A DNA stretch of 13,129 nucleotides. It comes from an uncultured Thalassospira sp. GTDB lineage: Bacteria; Pseudomonadota; Alphaproteobacteria; Rhodospirillales_A; Thalassospiraceae. Of the stretch, positions 8,039 through 13,129 are shown piece after piece. Below the pieces are notes generated by a model that saw only the letters and a list, made by a program, of their open reading frames with translations, made no database searches and had not been told where the DNA came from. Position numbers and translations under genes: made by a program. The stretch's first letter is position 1. Every line of letters begins with the position of its first letter. The stretch spans positions 1 through 13,129 of the forward strand of contig CAMPHD010000053.1 of the NCBI GenBank assembly GCA_946885765.1, read 5' to 3'.

Positions 8039-8100
8039 ATAATTCTTTGAAAAACGATTGCCTCAGCTTCGTGCAGAATACTATCAAAGCCGGATAAAAA

Positions 8101-8112
8101 GCTTTTAAAAGC
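8101..8112. repeat. 12-bp perfect palindrome GCTTTTAAAAGC
   Basis: A self-complementary 12-mer between the two candidate operators, overlapping a second one (AAAAGCTTTT, 8097-8106). Read on the minus strand it is followed by five Ts, which gives a very weak terminator-like shape (4-bp stem if the loop is TTAA). Its role is unknown. Confidence 0.4.
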
Positions 8113-8153
8113 CAACAAAAAACCGGCCAAAGCGATTTCCCGTCCAGGAACAT

Positions 8154-8172
8154 TATCAAAGTCAGATTGATA
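8154..8172. promoter_or_regulatory. Inverted repeat TATCAA-N7-TTGATA, candidate operator
   Basis: Two perfect 6-bp arms (8154-8159 and 8167-8172) flank 7 nt, 129 bp before the puuE start. They use the same TATCA/TGATA element as the palindrome at 8018-8038, in the opposite orientation. The right arm doubles as a -35-like TTGATA. Binding by a helix-turn-helix dimer, possibly the same regulator that reads the first site, is an inference. Confidence 0.4.
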
Positions 8173-8286
8173 GTGCGGCATGATCATCCATCAATCAGCG
8201 CGCAGGAGTTCTTCCTTGCTGCGCTGCGACCTATGGTTAATGCTACACTAAACAACTCGCATGACAAAGCCGGGCGTTGCGATATC

Positions 8287-8294
8287 AGGAGAGG
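8287..8294 (+). promoter_or_regulatory. Ribosome-binding site of puuE
   Basis: AGGAGAGG lies 6 nt before ATG 8301. It rules out the in-frame TTG at 8277, which would place this site inside the coding sequence. Confidence 0.75.
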
Positions 8295-8300
8295 CCAAAG

Positions 8301-9221
8301 ATGACCGAACAGAATTATGCACGCGACCTGATTGGCTATGGCCCCAATCCGCCAAGGGCCAACTGGCCGGGCAAGGCCCGTGTTGCGGTCCAGTTCGTGC
8401 TGAATTACGAGGAAGGCGGTGAAAACTGCGTTCTGCATGGTGATCGCGCATCCGAGGCGTTTCTGTCGGAAATCGTTGGTGCCGACATGCGCGAAGGCGT
8501 GCGTCATATGAGCATGGAGTCGATTTACGAATATGGTTCGCGCGTTGGTGTCTGGCGCATCCTGAACCTGTTCCGTGAACGGCAAATTCCGATCACCATC
8601 TTTGCCGTTGCCATGGCGCTGGCCCGCCACCCGAAGGTTGGCGAAGTCGCGATGCGAGATGGTCATGAAATCTGTTCACACGGCTATCGCTGGATCGATT
8701 ATCAGTACTTCCCCGAAGAACTTGAACGCGAACATCTTCACAAGGCCATCGACATCATTAGGGATGTAACCGGGGAACGCCCGCTTGGCTGGTATACCGG
8801 GCGCACAAGTCCCAATACCCGACGGCTTGTCGCCGAAGAAAGCGGTTTCCTGTATGACGCCGATGATTACAGCGACGAACTGCCTTTCTGGTCGACACAG
8901 ACAGACACACCGCATCTGATTGTGCCCTACACGCTTGACGTCAACGACATGCGCTTTGCCGCCATGCAGGGATTCAATTCCGGCGAACAATATTTCCAGT
9001 ATCTGAAAGACAGTTTCGACACGCTTTACGAAGAGGGTGCCGAAACGCCGCGGATGCTATCGGTTGGTTTGCATTGCCGTCTTGTCGGTCGTCCGGGCCG
9101 GTTTGCAGCCCTGAAACGCTTTGTCGATTATGTGCGCGGTCATGATGATGTCTGGTTTGCACGTCGCATCGATATTGCGCGTCACTGGCGTGAACATCAT
9201 CCGTTCACCGGAAACAAATAA
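8301..9221 (+). CDS. puuE: Allantoinase, polysaccharide-deacetylase (NodB-like) family
   Basis: This enzyme hydrolyses allantoin to allantoate. It belongs to the carbohydrate-deacetylase fold and is unrelated to the amidohydrolase-type AllB. The 306-residue protein shows the family hallmarks: VQFVLNYEEGGENCVLHGD (30-48), a NodB-like His motif in EICSHGYRWIDYQ (123-135), GWYTGRTSPNTRRL (163-176) with YDADDYSDELPFW (185-197), and VGLHCRLVGRPGR (255-267). The length matches Pseudomonas PuuE (about 310 residues). The start at ATG 8301 is set by AGGAGAGG 6 nt upstream. No signal peptide is visible, so it is cytoplasmic, as expected for a purine enzyme rather than a cell-wall deacetylase. It is the first gene of the plus-strand operon, with uraD 24 nt downstream. 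Confidence 0.95.
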   Translation: MTEQNYARDLIGYGPNPPRANWPGKARVAVQFVLNYEEGGENCVLHGDRASEAFLSEIVGADMREGVRHMSMESIYEYGSRVGVWRILNLFRERQIPITIFAVAMALARHPKVGEVAMRDGHEICSHGYRWIDYQYFPEELEREHLHKAIDIIRDVTGERPLGWYTGRTSPNTRRLVAEESGFLYDADDYSDELPFWSTQTDTPHLIVPYTLDVNDMRFAAMQGFNSGEQYFQYLKDSFDTLYEEGAETPRMLSVGLHCRLVGRPGRFAALKRFVDYVRGHDDVWFARRIDIARHWREHHPFTGNK

Positions 9222-9245
9222 CCATCAAGAAGAACAAGAACTGAA

Positions 9246-9782
9246 ATGGCCGTTATGACCGAACCTGCAAAATCATTGTTCGAAACCCGACCGCCAAGCA
9301 CCTTGGCGCAAAGCGCCTTTGTCTCGCTGTATGGCGGGGTTTACGAACATTCACCCTGGATCGCAAAGCAGCTTTATGATCGCGGCATCACACCAGCCCT
9401 TGATAGCCCCGATGCGCTCGCCGATGCCATGGCAGCCGTGGTAAATGGCGCGGTTGACGGTGACAAACTGACACTGCTTCGCGCCCACCCTGATCTTGCC
9501 GGCAAGCTTGCCTTGGCGGAACTGACGCATTCCTCGCAAAATGAACAAACCGGTGCCGGGCTTGATCAATGCACGCCTGACGAACTTGCCCGTTTTACGC
9601 AATTGAATGACGACTACAAAAAGAAGTTCGGGTTCCCATTCATCTTTGCAGTCAAAGGGTTCCATCGGAGCGACATCCTGAACGCATTCGAACGCCGCGT
9701 TAAAAACGATGTCGAAACCGAATTTAACGAGGCCATCAATCAGGTACATCGTATCGCCAAGCTGCGCCTCGAAGCCCTTTGA
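9246..9782 (+). CDS. uraD: 2-oxo-4-hydroxy-4-carboxy-5-ureidoimidazoline (OHCU) decarboxylase
   Basis: UraD decarboxylates OHCU stereospecifically to S-allantoin, completing the three-step conversion of urate. The 178-residue protein has the catalytic histidine (His81) in LLRAHPDLAGKLA, the SSQNEQTGAGL segment (96-106) with Glu100-Gln101, and the substrate-binding FGFPFIFAVKG (128-138). It is close to the family length of about 170. The ATG at 9246 has only a poor A-rich ribosome-binding region, and an ATG three codons later (9255) is equally possible. A weak site fits translation coupled to puuE. It is a stand-alone protein, not fused to uraH or puuE as in some bacteria. Confidence 0.95.
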   Translation: MAVMTEPAKSLFETRPPSTLAQSAFVSLYGGVYEHSPWIAKQLYDRGITPALDSPDALADAMAAVVNGAVDGDKLTLLRAHPDLAGKLALAELTHSSQNEQTGAGLDQCTPDELARFTQLNDDYKKKFGFPFIFAVKGFHRSDILNAFERRVKNDVETEFNEAINQVHRIAKLRLEAL

Positions 9783-9833
9783 TCGCTAATGACTGGCCCA
9801 AACAAAATAACCAATAATCAGGATTTAAAAGCC

Positions 9834-10865
9834 ATGAGCCACCACACAAACCATGATGCCCCGGAATTTACCCGGCGTTTTGTCAATCTGGCCGATGAAC
9901 GTCTGGGCGCAGAGGCAATCTTTGCGACTGATGATTTCTTTGCCGACAAGCAACGCATGCTGCAAACCGCGGATGCGATTTTCTATCCGGACAAATACGA
10001 TGACAATGGCAAGTGGATGGATGGCTGGGAAAGCCGTCGGAAACGCGTCGAAGGTCATGATTACTGTGTGGTGCGGCTGGCAACATCGGGCCGGATTTAT
10101 GGTGTCGATATTGATACCAGCCACTTCACCGGCAACTTCCCGCCCGCCGCATCGCTTGAGGCATGCTATTGCCCGGATGGCGACCCCGCAGATGATGCGA
10201 CCTGGACCGAAATCGTCGCCCCGATCGGGCTGCGTGCCGGTGTCGGTGCAGAAGTCCACCATTATGCCGATGTTGCGGCAGAGGGCGTTTTCACCCATGT
10301 GCGCCTGCATATCTACCCCGATGGCGGCATTGCCCGCCTGCGCGTTTATGGACGCCCGGATCGCGACTGGTCAAAAATGGCAAGCAGTGCCGATCAGGTT
10401 GATCTGGCAGCCATGATCAATGGTGGCGTGGTCCTGACATGGTCGGATGCCCATTATGGTAACCCGAATGCCATTCTCGCACCGGGCCGGGGCATCAATA
10501 TGGGTGATGGCTGGGAAACCCGGCGCCGTCGCGAACCCGGTAACGAGTGGTTGATTGTTGAACTCGGCCATCCTGGCGAGATTGAAAAAATCATCGTTGA
10601 TACCTGCCATTTCAAGGGCAACTATCCTGACCGGATTTCCATTCAGGCCGCCTATGTGGACGGAGAAAAGGACAAGTCACTGCGCGCACGATCCATGTTC
10701 TGGCAGACCATTTTGCCCGAACAGAAAATGCAGGCTGACCATATCCACGAATTTGATGCTTCGGTCATCGCCAAACTTGGGTCGGTATCGCATTTGCGCA
10801 TCAATTCCATTCCGGATGGCGGGATCAGCCGTCTGCGCATTCTTGGTAAACCGGCAAAGCGATAA
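9834..10865 (+). CDS. alc: Allantoicase
   Basis: Allantoicase hydrolyses allantoate to ureidoglycolate and urea. The protein is two copies of the allantoicase (discoidin-like jelly-roll) domain. The first copy shows DGWESRRKR (63-71), [11 protein letters not shown] (94-104) and [13 protein letters not shown]; the second shows [10 protein letters not shown] (224-233), [11 protein letters not shown] (256-266) and [23 protein letters not shown] near the N-terminus and [11 protein letters not shown] in the middle match Pseudomonas and fungal enzymes. I chose ATG 9834 (343 residues), 10 nt after AGGA, because it gives the family length. An in-frame ATG at 9789, 6 nt after the uraD stop, would add 15 residues with no visible ribosome-binding site. 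It is third in the operon, with allA starting 5 nt after its stop. This is the urea-releasing allantoate route, not the ammonia-releasing allantoate amidohydrolase route. Confidence 0.95.
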   Translation: MSHHTNHDAPEFTRRFVNLADERLGAEAIFATDDFFADKQRMLQTADAIFYPDKYDDNGKWMDGWESRRKRVEGHDYCVVRLATSGRIYGVDIDTSHFTGNFPPAASLEACYCPDGDPADDATWTEIVAPIGLRAGVGAEVHHYADVAAEGVFTHVRLHIYPDGGIARLRVYGRPDRDWSKMASSADQVDLAAMINGGVVLTWSDAHYGNPNAILAPGRGINMGDGWETRRRREPGNEWLIVELGHPGEIEKIIVDTCHFKGNYPDRISIQAAYVDGEKDKSLRARSMFWQTILPEQKMQADHIHEFDASVIAKLGSVSHLRINSIPDGGISRLRILGKPAKR

Positions 10866-10870
10866 GAACG

Positions 10871-11386
10871 ATGAAACTGAAAGTCGAACCGCTGACACCG
10901 GCATCGTTTGCCCCGTTTGGTGAGGTGATATCAACCACCACCGCGCGGGATGAATACAAGATCAATCTGGGCACAACAACGCGGTTTCACGATATATCGC
11001 GCGTTGATGTCGGGGATGAAGGTGGCGCACCAATCATCAGCATTTTTCGCGGCACACCGCGCCCGATGCCGATTGAAATCAAAATGATGGAACGCCATCC
11101 ACTGGGCTCGCAGGCCTTTATGCCACTAAGCGGTCAGAAATTCCTGATCGTTGTGGCAGAGGATTCAGACACCTCTGCCCCCGAAAATCTTCGTGCCTTT
11201 ATCTCGGATGGATCGCAGGGTGTGACCTATGCTAAGAATGTCTGGCACCACCCGCTTCTGGTGCTTGAACCAGAAAGCGACTTTCTGATCGTGGATCGCA
11301 GTGGTCCGGGCAACAACCTGAACGAGGTTGATCTGCCGATGGTCGATGGCACGGCCATCACACTTGATTGGCCCCAAACCGGATAG
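10871..11386 (+). CDS. allA: Ureidoglycolate lyase
   Basis: This enzyme splits ureidoglycolate into glyoxylate and urea, the last step of the pathway encoded here. The 171-residue protein has a cupin-like fold. Family motifs visible are EPLTPASFAPFGEVI (6-20), MMERHPLGSQAFMPLSG (72-88), GVTYAKNVWHHPLLVL (117-132) with its paired histidines, and DFLIVDRSGPGNNLNEVDL. The length equals that of typical AllA (about 160-170). The ATG at 10871 follows the alc stop by 5 nt with no strong ribosome-binding site, so coupled translation is likely. It is the last gene of the plus-strand operon; a strong hairpin begins 20 nt after its stop. The same family was once annotated as ureidoglycolate hydrolase, but lyase activity is the accepted assignment. 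Confidence 0.95.
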   Translation: MKLKVEPLTPASFAPFGEVISTTTARDEYKINLGTTTRFHDISRVDVGDEGGAPIISIFRGTPRPMPIEIKMMERHPLGSQAFMPLSGQKFLIVVAEDSDTSAPENLRAFISDGSQGVTYAKNVWHHPLLVLEPESDFLIVDRSGPGNNLNEVDLPMVDGTAITLDWPQTG

Positions 11387-11405
11387 CGCAATGCCAAGAC
11401 ATCGC

Positions 11406-11429
11406 ACCCTGATCGATTTCGATCAGGGT
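11406..11429. terminator. Hairpin terminator between convergent operons
   Basis: A perfect 10-bp stem, ACCCTGATCG at 11406-11415 and CGATCAGGGT at 11420-11429, closes on a 4-nt ATTT loop. It sits 20 nt after the allA stop. The T-run on the plus side is short (GGTTTG), so it is not a textbook terminator, but its position between converging genes suggests it works for both strands. On the minus strand the stop codon of the small HAD remnant falls inside the stem. Confidence 0.75.
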
Positions 11430-11518
11430 CGGTTTGCCAATCCCAGATTTGCAAGATACCGATGCAGTTCGCTATCGATCAGCACACCGTCACAATCAAA
11501 GATGACGAGATTGATCAC
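11423..11518 (-). pseudogene. Remnant of a HAD-superfamily hydrolase (motif I only, 31 codons)
   Basis: On the minus strand a GTG overlaps the TGA of the TPR lipoprotein gene (GTGA) and opens a 31-codon frame. It encodes VINLVIFDCDGVLIDSEL, an exact HAD motif I (DxDGVLxDSE) with nucleophile Asp8 and Asp10, followed by HRYLANLGLANRP and a stop inside the terminator stem. Complete HAD phosphatases of this class are about 200-230 residues, and motifs II-IV and the cap domain are missing. The tail resembles the C-terminal end of such proteins, so a large in-frame internal deletion that joined the two ends is the simplest explanation. It could still be translated through coupling to the upstream gene, but it cannot be an active phosphatase. 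The motif I match is seen directly; the deletion is inferred. Confidence 0.7.
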
Positions 11519-12324
11519 TGCGTTGCCGAACCGCCACCCAGATCAAGGGCGAGCAATCGTTTTTGAATTTCCTGTGACAGCACCGCACTTGGCTGCGCAC
11601 CAAGGGCACGCTGATAGGCAGCACGTGCCATCTCGGTCTTGCCCATCGCAAGGGCGTTGTCGGCAAAATGCGCAAGATGTTCGGCTGTTGGCATTGCCTT
11701 GTTAACTGCAATGAATATCTCTTCGGCTTCCTGATATTTGCCCTGCTTGTAAAGCACCAGCCCATAGGTATCGAGTGCACCGGGATCATCAGGGGCAACC
11801 TGCAAGGCACGCTTGATCAAACGTTCCGCTTCACCCAGATTTTCGCCACGAACCGCATAATGGAACGCCAGCCAGTTTGCCGCACCGGCATTCCCCGCAT
11901 TCGATGCCTGCGTTGCTTCTGCCAGCATGGTGTTACGATAAGTTTCCATCACCGCCTTGATGCCATCGCTATCAAGACCATCAACCCATGTCAGACCGAC
12001 ACGGACCGCCTTGCATCCCTTGCCACCCTTTTCCTGACAAAGGGCAACGGCTTCTTCCACCGCGCCCAGCACGGTAGCGCTGGGTCCGGCGGCATATTCG
12101 ACCCCGGCCTCGTCACGCGACAACGCCTTGAAATCGATCATCGCCCGATATCGTTCGTCAATCGGCTGCTCCGCCGGGCTGGCAAACATGTCCTGAGGCT
12201 CCCATTTCGGGGAGGTATCGCCGCAGGCCGCCAAAGTCAGAAGTGCGAAGCTCGCAATGAGATGATGTATCCGGATCAACAAGGCAGTCATTCCCTGATG
12301 CTGTTTCATATTATGACAAAGCAT
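11515..12324 (-). CDS. TPR-containing lipoprotein, function unknown
   Basis: Up to 269 residues. The N-terminus has a hydrophobic signal (LIASFALLTLAAC) ending in a lipobox with Cys34, so the mature protein is predicted to be lipid-anchored in the envelope. Residues about 135-245 form tetratricopeptide-like helical repeats; the clearest unit is ALDTYGLVLYKQGKYQEAEEIF, flanked by NWLAFHYAVRGENLGEAERLIKRAL and a third unit ending AARAAYQRALGAQP-like. A Cys pair (Cys96, Cys104) in the middle may form a disulfide. ATG 12324 has a modest GGGA site; ATGs at 12309 and 12291 would give a shorter, more usual signal peptide. The gene follows the membrane protein gene by 23 nt, so the two are probably one operon. 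The function cannot be named; a scaffold or assembly role is typical for TPR lipoproteins. Confidence 0.8.
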   Translation of the reverse strand: MLCHNMKQHQGMTALLIRIHHLIASFALLTLAACGDTSPKWEPQDMFASPAEQPIDERYRAMIDFKALSRDEAGVEYAAGPSATVLGAVEEAVALCQEKGGKGCKAVRVGLTWVDGLDSDGIKAVMETYRNTMLAEATQASNAGNAGAANWLAFHYAVRGENLGEAERLIKRALQVAPDDPGALDTYGLVLYKQGKYQEAEEIFIAVNKAMPTAEHLAHFADNALAMGKTEMARAAYQRALGAQPSAVLSQEIQKRLLALDLGGGSATQ

Positions 12325-12347
12325 AGCCCGTCCCGATTAGGCAGGCG

Positions 12348-13129
12348 TTAACGATATTGCCCCCAACGTGCCCCGCCGATCAAAAGGTCGGAGTAACGTG
12401 GCGAAACGATCTTGAAATTTCCGCTGGCAAGATCACGCAACATTGCCGCGTGGTCTATTTCGTTCTGACCATGGAAGAAATTGGTCACAATCTGCCAATC
12501 ATCGTCCGCAGCCTCATACCGATAGATATCAACATAATCACGTGTCGTGAAAAAGGCTGCTTCTTCCGTTCCGTCCCCGTCAAGATCAACCATCAATAAT
12601 GCGCACTGGTCCGGGGCTCCTGTGCCTGAACCTTCCTTGCGACAGAAACGGCGATCATATTCAAGCTGCCCTTCAAGCAATCTGGCTACAGCTTCCCCAG
12701 ACACGCGATATTCCAAAGGATAAACCGGGATATTGTCAATTTCGACCATCACCCGTCCCGCATCGGGATCGATATAGCTGCGCAATTCGGCAATTGGCGG
12801 CACCGTGTCGGGCTTTGCCACGTCAAGTTCGGCAAGTGCATTTTCGCCCGGTATTCCAAGATTTCGGGCAATGAAACCAAGATCGGCCTTGTCCCAGTCT
12901 GCCATCGACGAAAGGCGGCTTTGTTGATTGCGCGCCGAAATGCTGACCGGATCAAGGAATGGCAGATGCATGATAAAGGCCGTCAGGGCACCACAAATCG
13001 CGATATGGCCAAACGCCCTTCGTAACGACACCGGGGTTGACTGACGACGGCCAAATGCCGCCACCGAAAGCCAGACCGTCGCCATCAAGACAAATACCGC
13101 CGCCCAGATCGCATAAATCCGCGAAGGGG
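12348..13129 (-). CDS. C-terminal part of a DUF4153-like multi-pass membrane protein (partial)
   Basis: The frame is open to the right edge, so the N-terminal part is missing; 259 residues are visible. Two hydrophobic segments come first (IYAIWAAVFVLMATVWLSVA and IAICGALTAFIMHLPFL), separated by a basic loop (GRRQSTPVSLRR). Then comes DPVSISARNQQSRL, which resembles the region after the last helices in DUF4153 proteins. The soluble C-terminal half contains an EF-hand-like loop, DLDGDGTEEAAFF, a segment common in VCBS/FG-GAP-type domains, and a Cys pair (RRFCRKE, DQCALL). A start at the ATG at 13085 is possible but would cut the first helix, so I treat the gene as continuing. The family assignment is from memory and tentative; no function is known to me. 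Confidence 0.6.
   Translation of the reverse strand, partial: PSRIYAIWAAVFVLMATVWLSVAAFGRRQSTPVSLRRAFGHIAICGALTAFIMHLPFLDPVSISARNQQSRLSSMADWDKADLGFIARNLGIPGENALAELDVAKPDTVPPIAELRSYIDPDAGRVMVEIDNIPVYPLEYRVSGEAVARLLEGQLEYDRRFCRKEGSGTGAPDQCALLMVDLDGDGTEEAAFFTTRDYVDIYRYEAADDDWQIVTNFFHGQNEIDHAAMLRDLASGNFKIVSPRYSDLLIGGARWGQYR

Larger units (their letters stand above)
7880..8300. promoter_or_regulatory. Divergent promoter/operator region between the uraH-xdh-transport and puuE-allA operons
   Basis: These 421 bp contain no convincing gene and are clearly richer in A and T than the flanking coding DNA, especially at 7960-8160. They must hold the promoters of both operons. For the minus strand, candidate -10 hexamers are TATAGT (8035-8030) and TATAAA (7973-7968), neither with a good -35. 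For the plus strand, TTGATA (8167-8172) resembles a -35 but has only a weak partner, and TACACT (8244-8249), preceded by TG, is a possible extended -10. Two TGATA/TATCA inverted repeats and a 12-bp palindrome are listed separately. Promoter positions are guesses; the regulatory role of the region follows from its position between divergent operons. Confidence 0.6.

Noticed and set aside
7993..8187. A 64-codon minus-strand open frame in the divergent intergenic region
   Set aside because: It lies entirely within the AT-rich regulatory region and overlaps both candidate operators. It has no convincing ribosome-binding site and no recognisable motif, so it is best explained as chance.
8184..8666. 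A 160-codon minus-strand open frame opposite the start of puuE
   Set aside because: It is antisense to a well-conserved allantoinase and spans its promoter region. No domain is visible.
11668..12351. A 227-codon plus-strand open frame opposite the TPR lipoprotein gene
   Set aside because: It is fully antisense to a gene with clear signal peptide and TPR motifs. Its translation is rich in His, Cys and Arg with no family resemblance, which is typical of an antisense shadow.
1..13129. Search for CRISPR arrays, insertion sequences, att sites, tRNA or rRNA genes and defence systems
   Set aside because: Reading both strands showed no spaced direct repeats, transposase-like frames, terminal inverted repeats or structured RNA genes. 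The window is a housekeeping catabolic locus.

Overview
This window looks like a chromosomal segment from a moderately GC-rich alphaproteobacterium. Gene content and protein style suggest a Rhodospirillales genus such as Thalassospira, but that assignment is from memory of protein style, not a search. It is almost entirely one purine-degradation locus made of two divergent operons, followed by part of an unrelated convergent operon.

The left operon (minus strand, about 7879 down to 1) reads in transcription order: uraH (5-hydroxyisourate hydrolase), xdhA, xdhB and xdhC (xanthine dehydrogenase subunits and its maturation factor), a GuaD-type guanine deaminase, a two-domain BMP-family ABC ATPase and the start of its permease, which runs off the left edge. 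Genes are tightly spaced, with an 8-nt xdhA/xdhB overlap and a 14-nt ATPase/permease overlap. The last three genes appear to use non-ATG starts.

The right operon (plus strand, 8301-11386) reads puuE (allantoinase), uraD (OHCU decarboxylase), alc (allantoicase) and allA (ureidoglycolate lyase), and ends at a strong hairpin at 11406-11429. Together the two operons encode import of purine bases or nucleosides, guanine to xanthine, xanthine to urate, and 5-hydroxyisourate through OHCU, allantoin, allantoate and ureidoglycolate to glyoxylate plus urea. The urate oxidase step is not encoded here.

The 421-bp AT-rich region between the operons (7880-8300) carries two inverted repeats built from the same TGATA/TATCA element, which are candidate sites for a shared regulator. 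No regulator gene is in the window.

The right end (minus strand, 13129 down to 11423) holds the C-terminal part of a membrane protein resembling DUF4153, a TPR lipoprotein, and a 31-codon remnant of a HAD-family hydrolase. The remnant keeps only motif I, starts on the TPR stop codon and ends inside the terminator stem. No mobile element, CRISPR array, tRNA or rRNA was seen. The locus is mostly a known pathway. The least explained items are the HAD remnant, the paired palindromes and the missing uricase.
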